Below are positions 43,862-51,206 of a stretch of DNA of 64,000 bases, piece by piece. The stretch's first letter is position 1, and each line of letters starts with the position of its first letter. Source of the stretch: Natronococcus sp. CG52 (GTDB taxonomy: Archaea > Halobacteriota > Halobacteria > Halobacteriales > Natrialbaceae); NCBI RefSeq assembly GCF_023913515.1, contig NZ_CP099391.1:1364001-1428000 (forward strand), read 5' to 3'. The position numbers were made by a program, and so were the translations under genes. The notes under the pieces are model-generated. The model was given only the letters and a program-made list of their open reading frames with translations, had not been told where the DNA came from and did no database searches.

Positions 43862-44254
43862 TTATAGAGAGAAGCCATGGAAACCTTATAAATTCTCTCG
43901 AACGAATCTGTCAGACCAACTTCTTCGGTAGATAGGTGTCAGAGCCAGCAATGAATAGCGGAATGTCTGCAATTGAATGACTCAAATCACAGTATGACGA
44001 TATCCCGGCAAAAAGGAGTAACAGAGAACATCATCAGTAACTGACTCGTGTTACAGAACTGTGGTACTGTATCATGGTACAGGAGCGTGGTACTGGAATT
44101 CGGTACTAGATCGTGGTACACAATCTTGGCACTACCTCCTGTACCAGTAATCAGGTACTGGACCCCGTCACGCCTCTACAATATAGTTCGATTCTTGAAG
44201 GGCGCACCAACTTTGCATAGATATTTAATAGCCTATCCAGGAATCGAAAGCAGA
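43862..44254. other. Divergent intergenic region holding array B
   Basis: 393 bp between mcrB and the plus-strand gene at 44255. It contains array B (44050-44166) and, on the left side, an AT-rich stretch that should hold the mcrBC promoter. No gene was seen. Confidence 0.6.
44050..44166 (+). repeat. Iteron-like array B, nine units of exactly 13 bp
   Basis: GGTAC recurs in strict 13-bp register at 44063, 44076, 44089, 44102, 44115 and 44154, with near matches at the other register points (GTTAC 44050, GGCAC 44128, GTACC 44141). The base before the core is mostly T, giving TGGTAC, then loosely TGnAT. It is the same core and period as array A (15650-15805) but on the other strand. Its place directly upstream of the gene at 44255 suggests control of, or binding by, that gene's product. 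Confidence 0.88.
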
Positions 44255-45232
44255 ATGCCACTACCATACCCCGAACAGGCTCGATTCTACGGACTTGACG
44301 AATACCAGGTTGACGTTCTCTTCATCATCACATGGTGGTATAACGGGAAATGCCTGAAAATGGGCAATGAGAAACGGCAGCTAGGGACTCATTCCGAACC
44401 CCAACTTCGGGAATTGTTCAGTGGATGGTCAGCTGAGGAGTACTCTGATCATGAAGACGCTCATCAACAGTTATTGGATCGGGGCTTTCTACGCGAAGGA
44501 TGGATTTGTCGTCGAAAAATCGATTGGATTCCGACCGAGCAAGGACTTCAAGCCATTCGTGACATCTTCAAGGACTGTGCAGATGATTTTAACCTCCGCC
44601 CTGGCTGGGCTTCAGAGGATGACTCCGGTCCAATTTTCGGAGATCCGAACGAACTACTCCTACACCGGAAAGGTGTCGAGGCTGCTGCCCACTATGTGGA
44701 GAATTACACGTGGGTCGAACGCCTCACCTGGTACCCAATATTAGGTACCCACGAACATCATCCAGATCTTAAGATGCGCACGCCACAGAAGACTTTAGAT
44801 TGGTTTGTAGAGGTTCTCACTAGCACAGGTGATCGTGATGGATGGGTTGAAAAGTGGGAAAGTTACAAGAAACGGTTTGTGAAAGTGTGGTGGATCTTTG
44901 AGGGACGGTCGGATATGTGTGCCTTTTTCAACAAGCTACACGATGAAAGGATCTACACGCTTGATGGTGGTCCGTTCTCTGAACCATACAAAAATTGGTC
45001 AGCAGACGCTGTGAACCGGAAAATTTGGCGCAGCCGTAAGGTTGGGAACAACGATCAAGAAGCGGCACATCTCGTTAGTACGATTACGAGCCTTGTTGAG
45101 GCCGAGTCAGATGATGTGACGGAGTGGTTTGATACCCACTTTGAAATGAGAGATACACTCAATCCAGTCCAGCAATATCACGGGGTAGATGAGTTCGGTA
45201 ACGAGAAATGGTCAGGAATCCGAAAATACTGA
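44255..45232 (+). CDS. Unknown protein with winged-helix-like N-terminus, next to array B
   Basis: 325 residues from ATG 44255 (the open frame reaches back through the repeat array, which is non-coding). The N-terminal ~95 residues alternate helices and a wing (YQVDVLFIITWWYNGKCLKM; QLLDRGFLREGWICRRKIDW), as in winged-helix DNA-binding proteins. The rest is unrecognised, with Trp-rich segments (FVKVWWIFEGRS). The array begins 200 bp upstream, so it may be a plasmid replication, partition or control protein (inference). Confidence 0.65.
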   Translation: MPLPYPEQARFYGLDEYQVDVLFIITWWYNGKCLKMGNEKRQLGTHSEPQLRELFSGWSAEEYSDHEDAHQQLLDRGFLREGWICRRKIDWIPTEQGLQAIRDIFKDCADDFNLRPGWASEDDSGPIFGDPNELLLHRKGVEAAAHYVENYTWVERLTWYPILGTHEHHPDLKMRTPQKTLDWFVEVLTSTGDRDGWVEKWESYKKRFVKVWWIFEGRSDMCAFFNKLHDERIYTLDGGPFSEPYKNWSADAVNRKIWRSRKVGNNDQEAAHLVSTITSLVEAESDDVTEWFDTHFEMRDTLNPVQQYHGVDEFGNEKWSGIRKY

Positions 45233-45552
45233 AATACCGGGTGTATAGACACTTACCGAATGGGAGACGTGGGGTACCGCAGTGTGGATGCATACACAGA
45301 TTTCGCCGTTTTGAATTCAGGTGTCTATGACTCTCTCTGGCCTGTGTATCTGTGTAGAGGTGCTCTCTATCCCTGTGTAAAATTCCCCCGGCTGTGCAAA
45401 TCACCATTTACACACATTCTATAACAATTCTAGACTATTGGTTCGAGAATTTGTTCGTGCTCTTGTTCAACAATTCACTACAGTAGTGCGACTATATTAT
45501 TACACATACATTTCCATCATCAGCCTGTACAAGGGTCGTTAGCGTGATTGGC
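45233..45552. other. Intergenic region, no gene seen
   Basis: 320 bp with imperfect inverted sequences (GTGTATAGACAC at 45240 and GTGTCTATGAC near 45323) that could fold. On the minus strand a 24-codon frame overlapping the end of the HicB-like gene (MITNRPITLTTLVQADD...) runs to a stop at 45492; it may be the stump of a partner gene. Confidence 0.4.
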
Positions 45553-45855
45553 CTATTCGTGATCATTTGAGGGCCACCGGCCATCCAGTGCGGTCCCACC
45601 GAAATCCAACTCGTCCAGCGTTCGGCTACTATCCTTACGTCGTGGCCGATCCTCCTTAGGATCAATACCGGCGTCGCGGAGTTCCTCGTTGGTGTATTCC
45701 TGTGTCCCTTCGCCTGTGGTAGCGTCGATGACATCATCGAGTGCAGAGAGCGCCTCAGTGCGGGTGTCTGCATGAGCATCAATTGTTAGGATTTCGTCTC
45801 TCGCAGTCCATGTCCCCTTCTCATCCTTCAGGAGTGTAATGATGCGCTCGTTCAT
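45553..45855 (-). CDS. HicB-like antitoxin family protein
   Basis: 100 residues. The N-terminal ~50 residues match the HicB/UPF0150 fold: IITLLKDEKGTWTARDE, then THIDAHADT-like turn (LTIDAHADTRTEALSALDDV). The C-terminal half is acidic and low complexity (GTQEYTNEELRDAGIDPKED), as in haloarchaeal members. HicB normally neutralises the HicA mRNA interferase. No HicA gene is adjacent; only a 24-codon frame follows, so it is an orphan or its partner is lost. Confidence 0.75.
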   Translation of the reverse strand: MNERIITLLKDEKGTWTARDEILTIDAHADTRTEALSALDDVIDATTGEGTQEYTNEELRDAGIDPKEDRPRRKDSSRTLDELDFGGTALDGRWPSNDHE

Positions 45856-46134
45856 ATAGGAGTGTACGTAATGAGATTACAAAAACATCCGCTTAGACTC
45901 AATTTCTCAATAAGTATTGTCGATGTGCCAATGAGCCATATATGCTGCAGCGGCAGCAGGCTCAGGTTCCATGGCTTAGCGTCGCCAGGCCCATTGAGGC
46001 GAGCGACATCGAGATACGCCTAACGCCTGTCAGCAATCCACTGTGGCAACCAGTGTGAGTACAGGAGCGAGTAACCACACACCACGTACCGACCGCAGTA
46101 GTGTGCGAGGAAGCAGTCTTCACCGAGTTACTTG
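45856..46134. other. Intergenic region with possible gene remnant
   Basis: On the minus strand a frame without a start codon reads DCFLAHYCGRYVVCGYSLL and SHWLPQWIADRR before a stop, with codon use that looks protein-like. It is directly preceded by an in-frame stop, so it may be a decayed gene. Nothing else was seen. Confidence 0.3.
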
Positions 46135-46329
46135 TCAATGATGGCCAACGATATCTCGAACATACCTGATCTCAGTAAAGAATCTACTACCACGCGCGAG
46201 TAGCGAACGCGCACTAAGCGTTGCGCGGTCAGAACCAAACGAATCCTGCGACCCCACGGCGATCATACTCAACTCGATCAGTAGGATCCGAATTTGCTCA
46301 GGTCCGATCACGTCACGAACCGCAGTCAT
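46135..46329 (-). CDS. Small unknown protein, coupled to membrane protein
   Basis: 64 codons starting at an ATG that overlaps the stop of the 57-residue membrane protein (ATGA, 46326-46329). It contains EQIRILLIELSMIAVGSQ, a possible helix, and an Arg-rich end. The overlap supports a real two-gene unit, but the protein is unrecognised. Confidence 0.4.
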   Translation of the reverse strand: MTAVRDVIGPEQIRILLIELSMIAVGSQDSFGSDRATLSARSLLARGSRFFTEIRYVRDIVGHH

Positions 46330-46499
46330 GCAAGCACCGCCGATTGGATTATGGATACCAATTCAGCGCTGATGAGAACTGCGAATACTACACCAGTCAC
46401 CCATAAGACCCACGCAGGGACCATAGAGGCGAGGGTTAGGACCGCGGCGGTAGCAGTGAGAATCGCCGCGATAGTCGTGACGCCCTGTAACCCGATCAT
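46326..46499 (-). CDS. Small two-helix membrane protein
   Basis: 57 codons from ATG 46499: VTTIAAILTATAAVLTLASM and AWVLWVTGVVFAVLISAEL form two clear membrane helices separated by a short turn (VPAW). Haloarchaeal plasmids and pleolipoviruses carry many such proteins. It lies about 250 bp inside the right end of the element. Confidence 0.5.
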   Translation of the reverse strand: MIGLQGVTTIAAILTATAAVLTLASMVPAWVLWVTGVVFAVLISAELVSIIQSAVLA

Positions 46500-46742
46500 C
46501 ACGGTCTAAGTGAGGTGTGGTCTGACTAATAATCGACCCCGGACAGCTAGCGCAGCCAGCAATCCCACTCGCGCGCACCATCTTGTTAACGCCCATAGCT
46601 TTAACACGTACACCCTCGAATCGCGGGATGACTCTGACCCGAGCAACCCGACGTTGCGCACCGTCTCGCAGAATGCGTGCCAGCGCAAGCTCAACTCGAC
46701 GCATGCTGGCGATTACTCTGGACTCTGTTACGCAAGGCGCAG

Positions 46743-46770
46743 AAGCGGGCCGGGCGCGATTTGAACACGC
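46743..46770 (-). repeat. Right attachment site within tRNA-Lys
   Basis: 28-bp direct repeat of 8173-8200 with one mismatch. It covers the acceptor end and T arm of tRNA-Lys plus four flanking bases, as is usual for tyrosine integrases that use tRNA 3' ends and leave the tRNA intact. Confidence 0.85.
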
Positions 46771-46819
46771 GACCGTCTGATTAAGAGTCAGACGCTCTGC
46801 CGGACTGAGCTACCGGCCC
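46747..46819 (-). tRNA. tRNA-Lys (anticodon CTT)
   Basis: Read on the minus strand it forms a full cloverleaf: acceptor stem GGGCCGG/CCGGCCC, D arm GCTC...GAGC, anticodon arm TCTGA-CTCTTAA-TCAGA (anticodon CTT), variable loop, T arm GCGTG-TTCAAAT-CGCGC. The 3' CCA is not encoded. The gene survives integration because the element carries the missing 3' end. Confidence 0.95.
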
Positions 46820-46978
46820 TGTACCTGCGACTTTCGGGTGTGGACAAATATACGTTTCCCTTAGCAGGCGTCGTGTGAGTGGTCGCCAAGCCGCTTGTAA
46901 CCGTGTCCCCCACGTTCGCTGACGTAACGTGCCAATGTTCGGGACCGTTAAGTACGGTCGGTTCGACCACACTGTCAC

Positions 46979-48430
46979 ATGAGTACGGGGGTTACGATCT
47001 CGTCCATCTCGGATTACGCGATTCTCGGCTGCGGGAGTGTGGGGTACGCCGTCGCCGAGGAACTCGTCGAGCAGGGGAAGGACGTCGTCATTATCGACCG
47101 CGATGAGAGCCGCGTCGAATCCCTGCGCGATCAGGATCTCGACGCCCGCACCGCCGACATCCGCGAACCCGAGTCCGCCGACCTCGTCGCCGAACGCGAC
47201 GTCGTCTTGATCCTCGCCTCCGACGTCGAGGCGAACAAGAAAGCGGTCGAGCACATCCGTTCCAGAAACGACGAGAGCCAGTTCCTCGTCGCACGCGCGA
47301 GCGACCCGGTCTCCGGCGACGAACTCTCCGACCTCGGCGCCGACATCGTCATCAACCCCTCGTCCGTCATCGCGGAGTCCGCGCTCCGGGCGCTCGAGTC
47401 CGGCGAACTCGAGTACAACGCCGGCAAACTCTCCCAGCTGGTCGAGGAGACGGACTCGCGGCTGGCGATCCTGACCCAGGACAGTCCCGATCCGGACTCG
47501 ATTGCTAGCGCGGCCGCGCTGCAGGCGATCGCCGACCATCTCGACATCGAGTCGGACATCATCTATCTGGGCGACGTCGGCCACCAGGAGAACCGCGCGT
47601 TCGTCAACCTTCTGGGAATCGACCTCGTCCAGTGGGACGAGATCGAGGACCACTCGGTGTACGACACCGTCGCGCTCGTCGATCACGCGACGTCCGCCGA
47701 AATGAACCTCACGGTCGACATCATCATCGACCACCACGAGGCCGAGGAGACCCACGATCCCGACTTCGTCGACATCCGACCGAACATGTCCTCGACGTCG
47801 ACGATCATGACGAAGTACATCCAGGAGTTCGATATGAACGTCTCCGAGGAGGTCGCCACGGCACTCCTCTACGGGATCCGCGCGGAGACCCTGGATTTCA
47901 AACGCGACACTACCCCCGCCGACCTGACCGCTGCGGCCTATCTCTACCCCTTCGCGAACCACGACACCTTAGAGCAGGTCGAGTCGCCGTCGATGTCACC
48001 CGAGACGCTGGACGTCCTCGCCGAAGCGATCACCAACCGGGACGTCCAGGGGAGTCACCTCGTTTCGAACGCCGGATTCGTCCGGGATCGAGAGGCGCTC
48101 ACGCAGGCCGCGAGTCACCTCCTCGATCTCGAGGGCGTCACGACGACCGCCGTCTTCGGCATCGCCGACGAGACGATCTTCCTCGCGGGTCGTTCGAAGG
48201 ACATCCGTATCAACATCGGGAAGGTGTTAGCCGACGCCTACGGCGAGATCGGCGAGACCGCAGGCCACTCGACGCAGGCCAGCGCAGAGATTCCGCTGGG
48301 TATCTTTACCGGGATCGAGATCTCGGAGGATACCCGCGATACGTTGCTCAAGCTAACCGAAGAGGCGGTCAAGCGGACGTTGTTCGACGCGATGGGTGTC
48401 GACGGCAGCGAAGGGTCCAACGGGAACTGA
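46979..48430 (+). CDS. TrkA-N / DHH-DHHA1 phosphoesterase fusion
   Basis: 483 residues. Residues ~10-125 form an NAD-binding Rossmann domain (YAILGCGSVGYAVAEELV; VVIIDRDESRVESL). From ~150 comes a DHH phosphoesterase, with DPDSIASAAALQ, DIIIDHHEAEE (the DHH motif) and a C-terminal DHHA1-like part (GHSTQASAEIPLGIF). DHH proteins cleave phosphodiesters such as cyclic or short nucleotides; a nucleotide-signal or RNA-degradation role is inferred. The tRNA gene lies upstream on the other strand. Confidence 0.9.
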   Translation: MSTGVTISSISDYAILGCGSVGYAVAEELVEQGKDVVIIDRDESRVESLRDQDLDARTADIREPESADLVAERDVVLILASDVEANKKAVEHIRSRNDESQFLVARASDPVSGDELSDLGADIVINPSSVIAESALRALESGELEYNAGKLSQLVEETDSRLAILTQDSPDPDSIASAAALQAIADHLDIESDIIYLGDVGHQENRAFVNLLGIDLVQWDEIEDHSVYDTVALVDHATSAEMNLTVDIIIDHHEAEETHDPDFVDIRPNMSSTSTIMTKYIQEFDMNVSEEVATALLYGIRAETLDFKRDTTPADLTAAAYLYPFANHDTLEQVESPSMSPETLDVLAEAITNRDVQGSHLVSNAGFVRDREALTQAASHLLDLEGVTTTAVFGIADETIFLAGRSKDIRINIGKVLADAYGEIGETAGHSTQASAEIPLGIFTGIEISEDTRDTLLKLTEEAVKRTLFDAMGVDGSEGSNGN

Positions 48431-48739
48431 TCAGGCGACGATCTCGTCTTCCTCTTCCTCGTCCGGTTCGCGAACCCGTTCGATGACGTCGTTGACGAGA
48501 ATCACGTCGCCGACGGATCGGACCCAGCGGTACGGGACGATTACGCCCTGTCCGATCTTGGCCTCCTCGCTAAACAGTTCCGAGTTCAGGTTGCCGAGCG
48601 CGAGTCCCTGAATCGTCTCGCTGTCGACGTTCAACTGGAGGTCTTCGACCTCGCCGACGAAAACGCCGTTGTTCGAGTAGACCTCACGACCGACGAGAGA
48701 AGTGATCTCCTGGTGTGTGTCGTCCATACCAGCAGTCAT
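48431..48739 (-). CDS. PRC-barrel domain protein
   Basis: 102 residues (an internal ATG would start 12 bp later). The barrel pattern is clear: ITSLVGREVYSNNGVFVGEV, then GLALGNLNSELF and VIVPYRWVRSVGDVILVND. The C-terminus is acidic (EPDEEEEDE). PRC-barrel proteins of this size in haloarchaea are widespread and probably bind RNA or ribosomal partners, like RimM. It is convergent with the DHH gene, the stops touching at 48430/48431. Confidence 0.85.
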   Translation of the reverse strand: MTAGMDDTHQEITSLVGREVYSNNGVFVGEVEDLQLNVDSETIQGLALGNLNSELFSEEAKIGQGVIVPYRWVRSVGDVILVNDVIERVREPDEEEEDEIVA

Positions 48740-48829
48740 GTGTGGGTGACTCTTAATTCTTGGTCAGACGTAATCTACACGAATCTGTGACTGTATCTCT
48801 GCATGATCGGTTTGCTGCGGTGTAACTGC

Positions 48830-49675
48830 TCACTCCACCGCCGGGTCGGGAGACAGGCGCCGGGCGTTCGTCCATATCGTCTCGAGTCGCTCTCTCGCCC
48901 ACTCGAGTGCGGCGGGCGTCTCGTTGACGACGAACCCGCGTATCGCGTCGTCGACGCAGACGGCGACGATGGCCGCAGCGTCTGCCTCCTCGCTCGCCAG
49001 TCCACTGCCGTCGACACGCTCGACGACGATCAGCGCGTACGGCGGCGTCCGCTCCGTTTCGTGGATCGTCAGTCGTCCCGTCTCGAGCGCCGCGACGGTC
49101 GACTGACGGCGATCGACGAGCAACGTCTCGATGTCGGCACTCGGCAGGGCAACGGCGACCGAGATCCCCTCGTGGATCGCGTCACGGTAGGCGTCGATGA
49201 CGTGGTGTCTAACGTCGGGGAGGACCGCGCGGTGAGAGTCGCCGGTCGCGAGCAGTTTCTCGAGCGCGCGTTCGGGTTCGATTCGCTCCGCGCGAGGTGT
49301 GTGCAGCGTCGAACCGGGGGCCTCGCTCGCGGATGTGAGCACGACGTTACAGCCTTCCAGAAACGGCGGATCGAGCGGTACGTTGGTCGCTATCGGCGCG
49401 AAGAGGTGGCTCACGCTGGCAGCAGTGGTCAGACGATCCGCGAGTCGATCGAACTCCTCGAGCGCGAGTACTCCGGCGACGGTCGTTCGGTACCGGCCGT
49501 TCGTCCGTTCGATCAACCCGGCCGTCTCGAGGTCCGACACCGCCCTGTCGACGGTCGACCGCGACCGGCCGAGTTCGGCGGCCAGCCCGCTCGCATCTAG
49601 CGCGTCCGTCACGAGTCGTTCGAGGATCGTCCGTCGGGCGCTCACGACGTCCAGTACCTCGTCCTCCTCGCTCAT
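48830..49675 (-). CDS. Winged-helix transcriptional regulator
   Basis: 281 residues from ATG 49675; the frame is open further to 49903 but there it overlaps promoter sequence. The N-terminal HTH is plain: LVTDALDASGLAAELGRSRS then TVDRAVSDLETAGLIERTNG. The remaining ~190 residues form a sensor-like alpha/beta domain of the kind found in many haloarchaeal regulators. A TATTTAAAC-type promoter lies upstream near 49770. Its target is unknown. Confidence 0.85.
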   Translation of the reverse strand: MSEEDEVLDVVSARRTILERLVTDALDASGLAAELGRSRSTVDRAVSDLETAGLIERTNGRYRTTVAGVLALEEFDRLADRLTTAASVSHLFAPIATNVPLDPPFLEGCNVVLTSASEAPGSTLHTPRAERIEPERALEKLLATGDSHRAVLPDVRHHVIDAYRDAIHEGISVAVALPSADIETLLVDRRQSTVAALETGRLTIHETERTPPYALIVVERVDGSGLASEEADAAAIVAVCVDDAIRGFVVNETPAALEWARERLETIWTNARRLSPDPAVE

Positions 49676-50099
49676 CGTTCTCCCTCGCACAGATACCGAA
49701 ATAAGAATGACGATCGGCGCTTTCCAGTACCAACGGGCAACGGCGACGTTCCTACATAAATTACGGAAATGTTTAAATACGATTAGGCAGCGAATGAGGT
49801 GTCGTTCGGGGAATGAGGGTATATCAACGGCGATCGATAGGTGAACTGCCGGGGTGCCTCTGACATCCGGCAGTTTTCGGGAGGGGTGGTGTGCCCGGAC
49901 CACCCCTCTCGAGCACGTTTTCGGTCCGACTGGGAGCCGCGAAATTCGACGAGGGCTACCCGTCCTCTCGAGACCGCGTTTTTCCGGAGAAGAGAGTTCG
50001 TCACCGACGGTCGGCTATCGGACTCCTCACTCTATCGTACCGACTGAAACGGGTTACACGCCGATCGCACGACGGCTGTGCACTGACTGTCAGTGGCTA
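49676..50099. other. Intergenic region with hairpin and MITE-like copy
   Basis: It holds the promoter of the winged-helix regulator, a perfect 9-bp inverted repeat AACTGCCGG/CCGGCAGTT (49844-49875, 14-nt loop), and the MITE-like copy 2 (50033-50104). No gene was seen. Confidence 0.6.
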
Positions 50100-50104
50100 C
50101 TATA
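50033..50104. mobile_element. MITE-like element, copy 2
   Basis: 72 bp. The right terminal repeat TCAGTGGCTACTATA (50090-50104) is identical to that of copy 1 and the left end (TATCGTACCGACTGA, 50033-50047) matches at 12 of 15 positions. The interior is shorter than in copy 1 but shares GTGCACTGACTG and ACACGCCGATCGCAC. Its right end supplies the stop codon of the phosphotransacetylase-like gene. Confidence 0.7.
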
Positions 50105-51206
50105 GTATCGCATCGACGGCCGCGTGATCGGCGAGCAACGCCTCCATTCGATCGACCGTCTCCGCATCTCGAGTGCGCCCGCTCCGGACGACGTCCTCCG
50201 CGCGCTCGACCGTCGTCAGCGTATCCGTTTGCACCGAAAGGATCGGGACGCCTTTCTCGGTAGCCTGGCCGAGGATTGCGCCGGACGGCCGATGTCCACC
50301 CGTCAGGATAAGACAGCGGACACCCGGCGCCTCGAGCGCGGCGGTGTGGATTTCGGCCCGATCACCGCCCGTGATGACCGCGACGTCCTTCGTGCGTCGA
50401 AAGTGGCGCAGGGCGCTGTCGGCGCTCATCGCACCGACGGTAAACCGCTCGACGTAGGCGTCGGCACCCTCCTCGACGAGCATCGACGCGCCCAGTTCGT
50501 CCCCGAGATTCGCGACCGTCACACCCGAGAGCGTTCGTTCGCTCGGAATCACGCCGTGAACCGGGATTCCGCGCCCCTCGAGGAAGGGGACGACGTCCGT
50601 CTCGAGCTGATCGTACGCCGCGTCCGCGACGTCGTTGAAGACGATACCGGCGAGTCGATCGCCGAACGTCTCGACGGCCGCGAGCACGTCGTCGACGTCG
50701 CCCGGAACCTCGTAGGGAGCGACCAGCAGCACGCGTGCGTCGAGCAGATTTGCGAGGTCGACATCGGTGAGGTCGACGATTCCTCCGACGTCGTACCGCC
50801 CGCCGCCCTCGAGAAACATCCGGTCGTGATCGGCCGCGAGTCCGTCGAACGCTTCTCGGACGCGCTCGCCGAGTTCGTTCGGATCCTCGCGGCCGCGAAC
50901 CGCCTGCTCGACGAACGTCGGCGAGTAGACGACCGGCTCGAGGTCGTGCATCTCGGCCTCGAGATCGAGCAGTTCGCGGGCGAGCATCGGATCCTCATCT
51001 ACGGTCTTTCCGACGTTGCTCTGCAGGCGAGTCCCCTTCGGTTTCATGTAGCCGACGCTGTCGCCCTTCTCGCGGGCGAGGCGGGCGAGCGCCAGCGTGA
51101 TCGCCGTCTTGCCGGTGCTCTCCTCGAGCGAACTGACGAGGAGCGTCCCCGCGTCGGTCGTGGTGTCGGTCGATTCGATCTCCGTGTCGGTGTCGGTGTC
51201 AGTCAT
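50100..51206 (-). CDS. Phosphotransacetylase-family protein (AAA-type N-terminus plus DRTGG domain)
   Basis: 368 residues. The N-terminus is a dethiobiotin-synthase-like P-loop domain (LLVSSLEESTGKTAITLAL, about 17-35; MFLEGGGRYDVGGIVDL). The middle DRTGG domain (GAMSADSALRHFRRTKD, RAEIHTAALEAPGVRCLIL) follows. The ATG overlaps the acd stop (51203-51206), so it is co-translated with acetate-CoA ligase. It is probably a regulator or partner in acetyl-CoA/acetate metabolism, but the C-terminal acetyltransferase domain of bacterial Pta is absent. The stop TAG lies inside a MITE-like end. Confidence 0.85.
   Translation of the reverse strand: MTDTDTDTEIESTDTTTDAGTLLVSSLEESTGKTAITLALARLAREKGDSVGYMKPKGTRLQSNVGKTVDEDPMLARELLDLEAEMHDLEPVVYSPTFVEQAVRGREDPNELGERVREAFDGLAADHDRMFLEGGGRYDVGGIVDLTDVDLANLLDARVLLVAPYEVPGDVDDVLAAVETFGDRLAGIVFNDVADAAYDQLETDVVPFLEGRGIPVHGVIPSERTLSGVTVANLGDELGASMLVEEGADAYVERFTVGAMSADSALRHFRRTKDVAVITGGDRAEIHTAALEAPGVRCLILTGGHRPSGAILGQATEKGVPILSVQTDTLTTVERAEDVVRSGRTRDAETVDRMEALLADHAAVDAIL

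Larger units (their letters stand above)
8173..46770. mobile_element. Integrated element in tRNA-Lys(CTT), about 38.6 kb
   Basis: Bounded by two direct copies of a 28-bp sequence (8173-8200 and 46743-46770, one mismatch). The right copy is the 3' part of an intact tRNA-Lys gene on the minus strand and the left copy is the duplicated tRNA end. A tyrosine integrase lies 150 bp inside the left end. The interior is lower in GC than its flanks and carries an Orc1/Cdc6 gene with an origin-like region, a serine recombinase, several defence systems and decayed genes. This is the classical architecture of archaeal integrative plasmids and proviruses. I see no capsid or packaging genes, so an integrative plasmid or defence island is more likely than a provirus. 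Confidence 0.85.

Noticed and set aside
46363-46704. Minus-strand 113-codon frame upstream of the small membrane protein
   Set aside because: Very Arg-rich, ends inside the membrane-protein gene in another frame, and has no recognisable fold. The 57-residue two-helix frame explains the region better.
47632-48486. Plus-strand frame of 284 codons, almost all Arg/Asp/Gly/Pro
   Set aside because: Out-of-frame shadow of the DHH phosphoesterase gene.
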